A stretch of DNA of 64,000 nt. Origin: CAYMND01 sp964465065. Its GTDB lineage: Bacteria; Acidobacteriota; Aminicenantia; UBA2199. Shown in pieces: positions 1 to 8,282 of the stretch (the stretch's first letter is position 1; each line of letters opens with the position of its first letter). The notes under the pieces were generated by a model, which was not told the DNA's origin, searched no databases, and saw only the letters and a program-made list of their open reading frames with translations. The translations under genes and the position numbers were made by a program. The stretch is taken from assembly GCA_964465065.1 (NCBI GenBank), contig CAYXHZ010000004.1, positions 1 to 64,000 of the forward strand. The letters run 5' to 3'.

Positions 1-52
1 GGGGCTTTTGTTTCAGTGGCGATTGTGGTAAAATGCAAGCCGTAAACAGTAT

Positions 53-126
53 CGGGGCGTGGCGCAGGCTGGTAGCGCGCTCGGTTCGGGACCGAGAGGC
101 CGGAGGTTCGAATCCTCTCGCCCCGA
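53..126 (+). tRNA. tRNA-Pro (anticodon CGG)
   Basis: A complete cloverleaf can be folded by eye. The acceptor stem CGGGGCG (53-59) pairs with CGCCCCG (119-125), followed by discriminator A at 126. The anticodon stem CTCGG/CCGAG encloses the loop TTCGGGA, giving anticodon CGG, which reads proline codon CCG. The T arm is GGAGG-TTCGAAT-CCTCT with one G-U pair. The 3' CCA is not encoded. A -10-like TAAAAT lies at 29-34, about 18 bases upstream, without a convincing -35 box. Confidence 0.97.
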
Positions 127-141
127 TATTTAGTTTTCCAC

Positions 142-165
142 CTGTCAATCTTCTGACAGTAATTT
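142..165 (+). terminator. Short inverted repeat after tRNA-Pro, possible weak terminator
   Basis: CTGTCA (142-147) and TGACAG (154-159) form a perfect 6-bp stem with a 6-base loop, followed by TAATTTTC. It lies 15 bases after the tRNA and before the flagellar operon. The stem is short and the T-tract poor, so termination is only possible. Confidence 0.3.
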
Positions 166-209
166 TCAAACCAAATCAATCAAATCCTTTATTATCGCAT
201 CTTTTAAAA

Positions 210-227
210 TTGGCATCTCTATTGCTT
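210..227 (+). promoter_or_regulatory. Sigma-54-like -24/-12 element upstream of motA
   Basis: TTGGCA (210-215) and TTGCT (222-226) place GG and GC exactly 12 bases apart, matching the YTGGCAC-N5-TTGCW sigma-54 pattern except for the bases just after GGCA. The predicted transcript start (~237) falls inside the motA Shine-Dalgarno sequence, which weakens the case. sigma-54 control of flagellar operons is known in several phyla. Confidence 0.35.
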
Positions 228-244
228 AAATCGTGGAGGTCAAA

Positions 245-1018
245 TTGGATATTTCCACGATTTTGGGAGTGATCAGCGCCTTTGGTCTACTGGGATTGGC
301 AATTTTCACTCAGGGTGATTTTACCGTTTTTTTCAATCTCAATGCGTTTCTTATCGTCATCGGCGGTACGTTTGGCGCTTTGATGGTCAATTTCCCACTG
401 AAAGAGATCGTCAAGGTTTTCCGCGTAGTCAAGAAGGCCTTCATTCACCAGGACGACGAACTCCTGGAATTGATTCCCCCCATGGTGCGCTATGCCCGCA
501 TTGCCCGCAAAAGCGGTGTACTGGCCCTTGACAAGGAATTGATGGCAATTCGTGACAATTTTCTGTATGAAGGACTGCGTATGGTCGTCGACCGTTTTTC
601 CGCCGATGCGATTCGGGATATCATGCGCAACGAGTTGAATTTCACCGCCGAACGCCATCGCATCGGTCGGTCGATTTTCAAAACCATGGGCAATTTCGCT
701 CCGGCGTTCGGTATGATCGGCACCCTGATCGGTTTGATCTTCATGCTGAGAAACCTGACCGACGCTTCGCAGATCGCCTCCGCCATGGCGGTTGCTCTGG
801 TGACAACATTTTACGGGGCATTGCTGGCCAACATCATTTTTTTACCGATTGCCGGTAAATTGGAAGAGCGCTCCCAGGCTGAATTGCTAAAAAAGGAAAT
901 GACTTTGGCTGGTATTATGGCGATTCATGCCGGAGATGTTCCTCATATGGTCGAGCAGCGCATGATTTCATTTTTACCCGAAGAGTACCGGGTTTTATAC
1001 AGGCAAAATAATCCATGA
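245..1018 (+). CDS. motA: Flagellar motor stator protein MotA
   Basis: MotA/PomA family protein of about 257 residues, the channel half of the stator that couples H+ or Na+ flow to rotation at FliG. Four membrane segments are visible, at about residues 5-22, 30-48, 150-168 and 178-200. The two key prolines are present, in PAFGMIGTLIGL and at the end of TM4 (IIFLP), as is the charged cytoplasmic loop (RYARIARKSG). I choose TTG at 245, because GGAGG at 235-239 is correctly spaced from it and the family normally begins MDLATILG-like; a GTG at 233 is the alternative. It overlaps the next gene by 4 bases, the usual motA-motB arrangement. Confidence 0.93.
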   Translation: MDISTILGVISAFGLLGLAIFTQGDFTVFFNLNAFLIVIGGTFGALMVNFPLKEIVKVFRVVKKAFIHQDDELLELIPPMVRYARIARKSGVLALDKELMAIRDNFLYEGLRMVVDRFSADAIRDIMRNELNFTAERHRIGRSIFKTMGNFAPAFGMIGTLIGLIFMLRNLTDASQIASAMAVALVTTFYGALLANIIFLPIAGKLEERSQAELLKKEMTLAGIMAIHAGDVPHMVEQRMISFLPEEYRVLYRQNNP

Positions 1019-1692
1019 CCAATCGGGCCGGGCTCACGAGAATAGAAGAAGACGGGATGCCGTTGGTCCTCATTTCTCTTTTTCTGGTTTTGATCACGTT
1101 TTTCATCGTGTTGATTCGCTTTGTGGAAACCGACCCCGAGAAAGTTGAACACTTCAAACGTGATTACAGCCGATCTCTTTCATTGAAGCCTGCGCTTGGT
1201 GCGGCAAAGAGGACAGTTGAAAAAAAAGCCGCGGTATACGACGATTTCGATCCGCTGCAAACCTTGATCAATCGTATGAAGGTGGAAGGGATCAGCGTTC
1301 CGTTGATGAACCAGTATCTGACTACCAACCAGATCAAAACCCTGCAGCTGATATCCGGTGAAACTGGCCTGGTTCTGAGATTGCCACAGGCGATCAATAT
1401 GCATGAAGGCTCTGCTGCCATCAGCGACGACGGCAGAAAAAACCTCGACAAGCTGTCGGCTCTGTTGCTGGAATTGCCCTATACGATCGAAATCCACGGG
1501 GTTGGCGTTGCCCGGGAACGACCTGCGGATTTCCAAACACTCGAGAAGGGGGTAATGGCTTCGCAGAGTGTGTATCGGTACCTGTTGCAAATTGGAATTG
1601 TCCCGGAGAAATTGAAAATATCCGGGACAACGGCGGATATGACCACCGATCTTGAGTCTTACGTGGATTTGACCTTTCGGGAGAACACCTGA
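1015..1692 (+). CDS. Degenerate MotB-like protein (no channel Asp, no peptidoglycan-binding residues)
   Basis: A 225-residue protein with one N-terminal membrane segment (about residues 15-35) and a C-terminal OmpA/MotB-like fold, located exactly where motB should follow motA. Aligned by eye with the next gene product, the essential membrane Asp is replaced by a hydrophobic residue (GMPLVLISLFL against WMTSFIDMLML). In the OmpA-like domain the TD, RA and NRRV residues that contact peptidoglycan are missing: GHTD is replaced by GVGV and NRRVEI by ESYVDL. It should therefore neither conduct ions nor anchor to the wall alone. It may form a mixed dimer with the MotB encoded next, or be a regulatory or structural subunit. 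Start and stop codons overlap both neighbours, so it is co-translated with the stator. Confidence 0.75.
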   Translation: MTNRAGLTRIEEDGMPLVLISLFLVLITFFIVLIRFVETDPEKVEHFKRDYSRSLSLKPALGAAKRTVEKKAAVYDDFDPLQTLINRMKVEGISVPLMNQYLTTNQIKTLQLISGETGLVLRLPQAINMHEGSAAISDDGRKNLDKLSALLLELPYTIEIHGVGVARERPADFQTLEKGVMASQSVYRYLLQIGIVPEKLKISGTTADMTTDLESYVDLTFRENT

Positions 1693-2360
1693 TGTTTGGC
1701 AAAGGCTGGATGACATCTTTCATTGACATGCTGATGCTGTTGTTCACCTTTCTGGTTTTCATCATCGCCATTTCTCGTTTCAAGGGTGATACGGAAATTG
1801 GGCCGGCCGACTATCCGCTTGTGGAAGGTTCTCTTGCCGATTCCAGGCTGGCTCGGCACATCAAAGGTACGGCAATCGAACTGATCAAAGGCTTGAAAAC
1901 GCCCCGCATACCGGACAAGGCCCAGAAAATTCTGACGGAGATGGCCATGGCTGCGCAAGCCGGTACTTATAAAGGCATCAACATGGTTTACAACGAGAGC
2001 AAAATCTCGTTGATTTTCCCGGATCAATTGACCTTTGTATCCGGTTCATCGTCCCTGGATGGCGCAGCCGGAAAAGTTTTAAAAGACCTGGTCGTTCGCT
2101 TGGCAAATTCACCCTATCCGATATCCATTGAAGGGCACACCGACACTTCTGTCAATGAGAAGTATGACAATATCGACCTTTCCCTGAACAGGGCCTTGTC
2201 GGTAGCCAAGTATCTGGTCGAAAACGGTTTGCCTTTGTCGAAAATATCTGTCAGCGGTTACGGTCCGCATCGGCCGATTGCAGATAATTCCAATCCCGAT
2301 ACAAAAGGATTGAATAGACGGGTGGAAATACACATTATGTTCAATGAAGAGATATTGTAG
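1692..2360 (+). CDS. motB: Flagellar motor stator protein MotB
   Basis: A 222-residue MotB with an N-terminal membrane segment carrying the ion-binding Asp (SFIDMLMLLFTFLVF, Asp about residue 12). The C-terminal OmpA-type peptidoglycan-binding domain (about 100-218) has IEGHTD, LSLNRALSVAKYL and NRRVEI motifs intact. It anchors MotA rings to the wall and supplies the ion pathway. The very short N-terminus before the membrane segment is notable. ATG overlaps the preceding stop codon (TGATG). This is the functional partner beside a degenerate paralogue. Confidence 0.92.
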   Translation: MFGKGWMTSFIDMLMLLFTFLVFIIAISRFKGDTEIGPADYPLVEGSLADSRLARHIKGTAIELIKGLKTPRIPDKAQKILTEMAMAAQAGTYKGINMVYNESKISLIFPDQLTFVSGSSSLDGAAGKVLKDLVVRLANSPYPISIEGHTDTSVNEKYDNIDLSLNRALSVAKYLVENGLPLSKISVSGYGPHRPIADNSNPDTKGLNRRVEIHIMFNEEIL

Positions 2361-2372
2361 GAGGTAAGGTCG

Positions 2373-2981
2373 ATGGCGGAAGAAGAGGTACAGGAAGGCA
2401 AAAAGGGCGGATTAGGCGGAATCAAACTGATCGTTATCGTTGCCGTTGCCGTTGTGGTGGTCGGCGCCGGCGGTTTCTTTCTTGGAAAAATGCTTTCCGG
2501 ATCGGACCCGGTTCCTGAAAAGCCAAAAACCGAGGATGTTACCGAAAAAAAAGATCCTTCCCAAAACGGTGGTGAACAGGGTGAGCTGACTCAGGAAGGC
2601 GAACCCCGGAAAAATGACGGAGATGCGCTAGACCCGTCAGTAAACTCGGAAAGTGACCCGCCCGGATTGTTGGTTTTGGAAAAATTCACAGTCAACCTGA
2701 ATGACCCATTCGGAAGACGTTATGCGGAAATTCTGATCAACCTGAAACTCGACCACAAGAGCATGGTCACCAAAATTCAGTCGCATGAACTGATTCTGCC
2801 TCAGATCCGGGATGAGATTTTCATGATCATTTCCTCTAAAAGTTACCCTGAGCTGAACAGCGTAGCGGGGAAAATTACACTCAAGGAGGAAATCATGATT
2901 CGTGTCAACGAACTGATCAAGGAAAGCCTGGGTCAGGAACCGGTCCAGGATGTCTTTTTCGGGACATTCATAATCCAATGA
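2373..2981 (+). CDS. fliL: Flagellar basal body-associated protein FliL
   Basis: A 202-residue single-pass membrane protein. A cytoplasmic Lys/Glu tail is followed by a membrane segment at about 18-40, a long acidic, low-complexity linker (about 45-95), and the conserved periplasmic FliL domain from about 98 (LLVLEKFTVNLND, ending DVFFGTFIIQ). FliL rings surround stator units and tune torque. The linker is longer than in many homologues. GAGG upstream serves as ribosome-binding site, and the stop overlaps the start of fliN. Confidence 0.92.
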   Translation: MAEEEVQEGKKGGLGGIKLIVIVAVAVVVVGAGGFFLGKMLSGSDPVPEKPKTEDVTEKKDPSQNGGEQGELTQEGEPRKNDGDALDPSVNSESDPPGLLVLEKFTVNLNDPFGRRYAEILINLKLDHKSMVTKIQSHELILPQIRDEIFMIISSKSYPELNSVAGKITLKEEIMIRVNELIKESLGQEPVQDVFFGTFIIQ

Positions 2982-3304
2982 AAAGCGAAAGTAAACAACA
3001 GGCCGTCTTGGCGGATCTGAACAAGAACAATGCCTATGAAGAAACCTTTTCGATGGTGGTCAAAGAGCTGGAGGACTTCGTCGAGGTGCCGATCCACGTC
3101 AACGTTTTGTTGGGGCAAAGGCAGGTGAAGATCCGGGACCTGCTGGATTTCTCTCCGGGCTACCTTCTGGATTTGAAGCGCTCTGCCGGTGAAAGTCTGC
3201 TGGTTTTTCTGGAAAACGTATTTTTCGCCAAAGGGGAGGTAACCATCATCGAGGATACTTTTGGTGTACGCATCACGGAAATACACGACCCGAGGAAAGT
3301 GTAA
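2978..3304 (+). CDS. fliN: Flagellar motor switch protein FliN (short form)
   Basis: A 108-residue protein formed almost entirely by a SpoA/FliN domain: an N-terminal helix, then VEVPIHVNVLLGQRQ and IRDLLDFSPGYLLDL, ending with the VEVTI-type hairpin (AKGEVTIIEDTFGVRIT). FliN forms the bottom of the C-ring and takes part in export-cargo docking. It sits between fliL and fliO, the classic place. A second, longer FliN/FliY-type gene occurs next to fliM at 12096, so the switch may contain both. Confidence 0.9.
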   Translation: MKSESKQQAVLADLNKNNAYEETFSMVVKELEDFVEVPIHVNVLLGQRQVKIRDLLDFSPGYLLDLKRSAGESLLVFLENVFFAKGEVTIIEDTFGVRITEIHDPRKV

Positions 3305-3672
3305 TGCCCAATTCAAACGAAGTCTTGTCCGGTTCCGATACCTGGCTGCGCATGTCCCTGGCCCTGGCATTTGTGATCGGACTGGTTTTTCTGAGCGCTT
3401 GGCTCTTCAGAAAAATTTCATTCGGTCGTGTTCCGGCCATCGGTTCCCAGGCTTCCGATTTGAAAATATCCGCCAGAATTCCACTGGGTGAGAAACGATT
3501 TCTGATGGTGGTCTCGATCGCTGAAAAGCACTTCCTTTTGGGCGTCACCCCGCAAAATATCAACCTGATCAGTGAATTGGACCATTTCAACGTACGGGAT
3601 ACAGCCCGAAATTCTCTGTTTGAAAGATTGTTCACCACTGCGAGAAACACCCACGACAAGGGGGATAAGTGA
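3304..3672 (+). CDS. fliO: Flagellar export apparatus protein FliO
   Basis: A 122-residue protein with one N-terminal membrane segment (about residues 15-35) and the FliO cytoplasmic pattern ISARIPLGEKRFLMVVSIAEKHFLLGVT. FliO helps assemble the FliP/FliQ/FliR core of the flagellar type III secretion gate. The assignment rests on this pattern plus its place between fliN and fliP, each overlapping by 1-4 bases. Confidence 0.88.
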   Translation: MPNSNEVLSGSDTWLRMSLALAFVIGLVFLSAWLFRKISFGRVPAIGSQASDLKISARIPLGEKRFLMVVSIAEKHFLLGVTPQNINLISELDHFNVRDTARNSLFERLFTTARNTHDKGDK

Positions 3673-4400
3673 ACAAAATCACGGTTCGTATACTTTTTTT
3701 CCTGTTTTTTACTGCACTGCTGACCGGCCAGGACGCAAAAGGCCTGACCATCAATATCGGTGACACCGGGCAATTGTCGACCAGCATCCGGATCGCCCTG
3801 ATGATCACCCTGGTCACTCTGACCCCTTCCATCCTGATGCTGATGACCTCCTTCACCCGCCTGATCATCAGTTTTCACTTTCTCAAGCAGGCAATGGCAC
3901 TGCAAGGTATACCACCCAACCAGGTCTTGATCGGACTCAGCCTTTTTTTGACCTTGTTCATCATGATGCCGGTTGGAACGAAAATATACGACAACGCCAT
4001 CATCCCGTTCAACAAGGGTGAGATAACGGAGGTTCAGGCTTTGGAACGGAGTGCGGGGCCATTGCGTGAATTCATGCTCGCCCAGACTCGTGAAAAGGAC
4101 CTGGCTCTGTTTTACAACCTGAGCAAAACGCCGTTGCCGCAAAACCGCCAGGAAGTGAAAATGCTCATCCTGATTCCGGCATATATACTTTCCGAATTGA
4201 AAACGGCATTCCAGATCGGGTTTTTATTGTACGTCCCTTTTCTGATCATCGATGTGGTCATAGCCTCCATTCTGGTCTCTCTGGGCATGATTTTTCTACC
4301 TCCGGTCATGGTGTCCATGCCGTTCAAGATTGTCCTGTTCATTTTGGCCGATGGCTGGACACTTTTGGTCAGCTCATTGTTGAAAAGTTTTTCCATGTGA
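3669..4400 (+). CDS. fliP: Flagellar export gate protein FliP
   Basis: A 243-residue FliP with a GTG start overlapping the fliO stop. It has an N-terminal hydrophobic, probably cleaved signal segment ending near residue 22. Membrane segments then carry the family motifs: LTPSILMLMTSFTRLIISFHFL, split here as LTPSILMLMTSF and TRLIISF, then PPNQVLIGLSLFLT, and the C-terminal segments at about 190-240. FliP forms the pentameric core of the export gate with FliQ and FliR. Confidence 0.96.
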   Translation: MNKITVRILFFLFFTALLTGQDAKGLTINIGDTGQLSTSIRIALMITLVTLTPSILMLMTSFTRLIISFHFLKQAMALQGIPPNQVLIGLSLFLTLFIMMPVGTKIYDNAIIPFNKGEITEVQALERSAGPLREFMLAQTREKDLALFYNLSKTPLPQNRQEVKMLILIPAYILSELKTAFQIGFLLYVPFLIIDVVIASILVSLGMIFLPPVMVSMPFKIVLFILADGWTLLVSSLLKSFSM

Positions 4401-4418
4401 GACGAGGAGAACGCTGTA

Positions 4419-4688
4419 ATGGACAGTGCAACTGTTTTAACGATCAGTAAAAATGCCATGGTCACTGCTTTTTGGGTGGCGGCGCCAATTTTGGGCGTCA
4501 CCCTGGTGGTCGGTCTGTTGATATCCATTTTCCAGGCGGCCACATCCATTTCCGACGCTTCGTTGAACTTTGCCCCAAAAGTGATCATCGCCGGTCTGAT
4601 GTTGTTGTTTCTTGGTCCCTGGATGATCAACAAACTGGTTTTTTTGTTGACCTCGCTCATGGAGCAGATACCCAATTTGATACGATGA
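4419..4688 (+). CDS. fliQ: Flagellar export gate protein FliQ
   Basis: An 89-residue protein with two membrane helices (about 16-40 and 52-75) and the family pattern GLLISIFQAATSI followed by FAPKVIIAG. FliQ subunits wrap around the FliP/FliR core. GAGGAG upstream at 4403-4408 is its ribosome-binding site. The ATGA overlap with fliR suggests coupled translation. Confidence 0.95.
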   Translation: MDSATVLTISKNAMVTAFWVAAPILGVTLVVGLLISIFQAATSISDASLNFAPKVIIAGLMLLFLGPWMINKLVFLLTSLMEQIPNLIR

Positions 4689-5476
4689 CTGAAATCAACT
4701 TTTCTCTTCTGACTGCCCCCCTGTTGCCGATGATGGTGATATGGGTCCGCGTCACGTCATTTCTGGCCTTTGTGCCTTTTTTCAATGCTGCCCGCACCAG
4801 CGCTGTCATGTTCAAGACCGCCCTGGCGCTGGTTATCTCCGTCCTGATCGTCAACGCCTTGCCGACTGCGAATTGGCAAGTTCCCAGCCATGTGCTGGCG
4901 TTTCTGATTTTTCTGTCGGGAGAGGTTATTGTCGGGATTTTGATATCCCTGATCGTCACGACGCTGTTCATGATCTTGCAGATACTTGGGCATATTCTAG
5001 GCTACCAGATGGCCTTTTCAATGGCCAAGATGATCGACACAACGATGGGTGAGCAGAGCGATGTCATCAGTGTCATGTTGGTCAGTATCGGTACCGTTAT
5101 CCTGATCGCAGTCGGCGGAGACCACCTGCTGATCTGGTCATTGTACAAGAGCTTTGAAATCGTCCCTCCCGGTCATCTGCTGATCGGCAAGGATTTGCTC
5201 GATTTTCTGGTTGGATTCGTTACCCGTTCCTTTGAACTGGGCGTCAAAGTCGCATTTCCCGGCATCATTCTTCTTTTGTCCGTAGACTTGGTTCTGGGAT
5301 TGATCGGCAGAACCGCCTCCAAGATGCAGATCTTTTTCGTCGGCTTACCTTTGAAGATTTCACTGGGTCTATACATTTTGATAATCGGACTGGGCTACGT
5401 CATGGCTGTCTGGAGACGCGAGATAGCTCAGATTCCCCAATTGATCGGTCAGGCTCTGGACCTGATGAGGACATAG
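4685..5476 (+). CDS. fliR: Flagellar export gate protein FliR
   Basis: A 263-residue, six-helix membrane protein of the FliR family, recognisable by LSGEVIVGILISL and ILGYQMAFSMAKMIDTTMGEQS. I choose ATG 4685, which overlaps the fliQ stop (ATGA). The same frame stays open further upstream, but that extension is out-of-frame fliQ sequence. FliR completes the FliPQR gate and contacts FlhB. Confidence 0.95.
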   Translation: MTEINFSLLTAPLLPMMVIWVRVTSFLAFVPFFNAARTSAVMFKTALALVISVLIVNALPTANWQVPSHVLAFLIFLSGEVIVGILISLIVTTLFMILQILGHILGYQMAFSMAKMIDTTMGEQSDVISVMLVSIGTVILIAVGGDHLLIWSLYKSFEIVPPGHLLIGKDLLDFLVGFVTRSFELGVKVAFPGIILLLSVDLVLGLIGRTASKMQIFFVGLPLKISLGLYILIIGLGYVMAVWRREIAQIPQLIGQALDLMRT

Positions 5477-5478
5477 TC

Positions 5479-6549
5479 ATGTCAGGTAAAGAGAGTAAAA
5501 CTGAAAAACCAACCGGCAAGCGCCTACGGGACGCCAAAAACAAAGGCGATGTCGCTCGTTCCCAGGATTTGGCTGCATCGTTTTCCCTGGGAATCACCTT
5601 GCTGTTCTTTGTGATCTCGGTACCGGGCATGGCCAGCAAGCTGATCGAGTTCTGGCGGCAACAATTGAGCTCGATTCATCGGCAGGATTGGAGTGTCAAT
5701 TTTTTGACTGGCATATTCAGCCAGAGTTTCAACCTTTTTTTGACCATGCTGGTGCCGCTTTTCCTGATTCTGGCCGCTATGGCTCTGTTCACCAACATGA
5801 TACAGGGTGGGGGATTCGCCTTGCATGTGGAGAATCTGAAGTTCAAATTCAATAAATTCAACATTTTCAAAGGAATCAAACGGATCATGTTTTCCACTCA
5901 GTCCCTGATGGAATTGTTGAAATCGATTGTCAAGGTCGCAATTATCGGCGTGATCGCCTTCAAGGTGGTGAAAGCGGACTTTTACCGGATCATTTCCCTC
6001 TACGATCAGCCGTTGAGCGACTCGCTTCATGTCATGGGGCGGCTTTTTCTGAAATTGGCGGCGGCCATCATCATTTTTCTGCTGGTGTTGTCGGTTGTGG
6101 ATTATTTATTCCAGAAATTGCAATACATCAAAAAGATGAAAATGACCAAACAGGAAATTAAGGATGAGTACAAGCAGATGGAAGGAGATCCAAAAATCAA
6201 AGGCAAAAGGAGACAAATCCAATTTCAGAGAGCCATGAGTCGGATGATGGAGAAAATTCCCCAGGCTGATGTGGTTATCACCAACCCGACCCATTTTGCG
6301 GTCGCCTTGAAGTATGAGTACAAAAAAATGAAATCTCCGATCGTCATCGCCAAGGGCAAGAACCTGATCGCCCTGAATATCATCGAAAGAGCGAAACGCC
6401 AACAGATTCCGATCGTTGAGAATCCGCCCCTGGCCCGGGGCCTGTACGCAACTGTGGAATTGAATCAGCCGATACCGGAAACCTATTTTCAGCCGGTTGC
6501 GGAAGTATTGGCATACATCTACAAAATTAAAACCAGGAGAGTGGGCTGA
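5479..6549 (+). CDS. flhB: Flagellar export switch protein FlhB
   Basis: A 356-residue FlhB. The N-terminal tail carries the ERTEKPTxKRLRDAKxKG-like signature (TEKPTGKRLRDAKNKGDVARS). Four membrane segments lie between about 35 and 210, and the cytoplasmic domain contains the self-cleaving NPTH motif at 269-272. Cleavage switches export from rod/hook to filament substrates under FliK control. A stand-alone C-domain homologue follows the fliK candidate at 18105. Confidence 0.96.
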   Translation: MSGKESKTEKPTGKRLRDAKNKGDVARSQDLAASFSLGITLLFFVISVPGMASKLIEFWRQQLSSIHRQDWSVNFLTGIFSQSFNLFLTMLVPLFLILAAMALFTNMIQGGGFALHVENLKFKFNKFNIFKGIKRIMFSTQSLMELLKSIVKVAIIGVIAFKVVKADFYRIISLYDQPLSDSLHVMGRLFLKLAAAIIIFLLVLSVVDYLFQKLQYIKKMKMTKQEIKDEYKQMEGDPKIKGKRRQIQFQRAMSRMMEKIPQADVVITNPTHFAVALKYEYKKMKSPIVIAKGKNLIALNIIERAKRQQIPIVENPPLARGLYATVELNQPIPETYFQPVAEVLAYIYKIKTRRVG

Positions 6550-8282
6550 TGGCCAGCAGCAGCATAATTTTGAAGGCGCGTTCTTTCGGACACCTGACGG
6601 CGCCAGTCGGGCTCATGATGATCGTTTTCCTGATTCTGGTCCCTTTACCGTCCCAGGTGCTGGATCTGTTCTTCACGCTGAACATCGTTCTCTCAGTCAC
6701 CATCCTGCTGATATCGACCTACGTCAAGGACCCGGTGGATTTTTCGGTTTATCCATCGATTCTGTTGATCGCCACTTTGTACCGTCTGGCCCTGAACATC
6801 TCTTCGACCCGACTGATTCTTTCCAAAGGCGAAGAGGGTGCCAACGCAGCCGGCAAGGTAATCGGCGCATTCGGTCAATTTGTCATCGGTGGGAACTTCC
6901 TCATCGGTATCGTGATTTTCGTCATCATCATCGCCATCCAATATATTGTAGTGGCGGCTGGTGCCGGTCGGGCATCCGAAGTGGCGGCCCGCTTCACCTT
7001 GGATAAAATGCCCGGTAAACAGCTCAGTATCGATGCCGATCTGAACTCCGGACTGATCACGGAAAAAGAGGCGATCGAGCGCCGTTTGCGAATCGAAAAG
7101 GAGGCGGACTTCTATGGAGCCATGGATGGTGCGATCAAATTCACCACCAAAGAGGCCCTGGTTTCAATCATCATCACCTTGATCAATATCATCGGCGGTA
7201 TTTTGATCGGCGTTTTTCAAAAAGGGATGGATCTAGGTACCGCCGGGCAAACCTTCACAATTCTAACAGTAGGCGATGGACTCATGGCGGCGATCCCGTC
7301 CCTGCTGGTTACGATTTCCGGCGGCTTGATCACGACGCGGGCCGCTTCCGACGATACTCTTGGTGACGATCTGACCCGACAAACCTTGTCGAACGCCAAT
7401 CCCATCAAAATGTCCGGTGCCGGCCTGGCCATCCTGGCCTTGATTCCCGGTTTACCCAAATTGCCGTTTTTACTGATCGGTGCCGGGTTTCTGTTTGTCG
7501 CTTTTCAGATCGAAAAACAAAAAAAACTGGACAAGGCAATCAGCGAAGAAGAGAAGAAGAGCCAGCTGCAGCCTCCGCCTGAGAAAATCGAGAGTCTGCT
7601 CAAGGTCGACCTGCTCGGATTGGAAATCGGGTATTCGCTGATACCGCTGGTTGATACGGCACAGGGAGGGACGTTGTTGCAGCGGATCAAATCCATGCGT
7701 AAGCAATTGGCTCTGGATTTGGGGATCATCGTGCCGCCGGTTCGCATCCGTGACAACCTGCAACTCGGACCCAAAGCATATACCATTTTGTTGAAGGGAA
7801 TCGCCATCGCCCAGGGTGAAGTGCTGCCCAGCCATCATCTGGCAATAAACCCCGGACATGTCAAAGAAAAGCTGAAAGGCGCCGAAACCCGTGAACCGGC
7901 CTTCGGCTTGCCGGCNNNNNNNNNNNNNNNNNNNNNNNNNNNNNNNNNNNNNNNNNNNNNNNNNNNNNNNNNNNNNNNNNNNNNNNNNNNNNNNNNNNNN
8001 NNNNNNNNNNNNNNNCTGATTCAAAAAGTGCAAAAGATCCAGGATATCGAGCAATTGGTAATCGATCCGAACAGCGCTCATAAACTAATCAACAAGATTA
8101 AAGCGACGGTTGAACAATCCGGAATGAAAGTGCAACCGATTCTACTATGTTCCTCGATGCTCAGACCGCATATTCACAACCTTACCGAACGTTTTCTGCC
8201 GGAATTGGTAGTTTTGGCGGCCAACGAGGTTCCGCCCAACATCAATATCGTCTCATTAGGAGTGGTTCAATATGAGAATTAA
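6549..8282 (+). CDS. flhA: Flagellar export protein FlhA, interrupted by an assembly gap
   Basis: FlhA, the nonameric ring of the export gate. The N-terminal half has the usual eight membrane segments and the FHIPEP-region motifs (VYPSILLIATLYRLALNISSTR read in parts, AGRASEVAARFTLDKMPGKQ). The cytoplasmic domain starts near residue 330. A run of 100 N interrupts it at 7916-8015. Real sequence on both sides encodes about 544 residues, whereas the family is near 690, so roughly 150 codons are missing and the gap length is arbitrary. The frame continuing across the gap is chance. The 3' end overlaps flhF by 11 bases. Confidence 0.93.
   Translation: MASSSIILKARSFGHLTAPVGLMMIVFLILVPLPSQVLDLFFTLNIVLSVTILLISTYVKDPVDFSVYPSILLIATLYRLALNISSTRLILSKGEEGANAAGKVIGAFGQFVIGGNFLIGIVIFVIIIAIQYIVVAAGAGRASEVAARFTLDKMPGKQLSIDADLNSGLITEKEAIERRLRIEKEADFYGAMDGAIKFTTKEALVSIIITLINIIGGILIGVFQKGMDLGTAGQTFTILTVGDGLMAAIPSLLVTISGGLITTRAASDDTLGDDLTRQTLSNANPIKMSGAGLAILALIPGLPKLPFLLIGAGFLFVAFQIEKQKKLDKAISEEEKKSQLQPPPEKIESLLKVDLLGLEIGYSLIPLVDTAQGGTLLQRIKSMRKQLALDLGIIVPPVRIRDNLQLGPKAYTILLKGIAIAQGEVLPSHHLAINPGHVKEKLKGAETREPAFGLPXXXXXXXXXXXXXXXXXXXXXXXXXXXXXXXXXXLIQKVQKIQDIEQLVIDPNSAHKLINKIKATVEQSGMKVQPILLCSSMLRPHIHNLTERFLPELVVLAANEVPPNINIVSLGVVQYEN
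7916..8015. other. Assembly gap of 100 N inside flhA
   Basis: Exactly 100 undetermined bases, the usual scaffolding placeholder. No repeat is shared by its flanks, and the missing FlhA residues indicate that the true gap is larger (about 450 bases). Confidence 0.98.

Noticed and set aside
4472..4684. Longer FliR starting inside fliQ
   Set aside because: The extra part is fliQ read in another frame; the ATGA overlap gives the real start.
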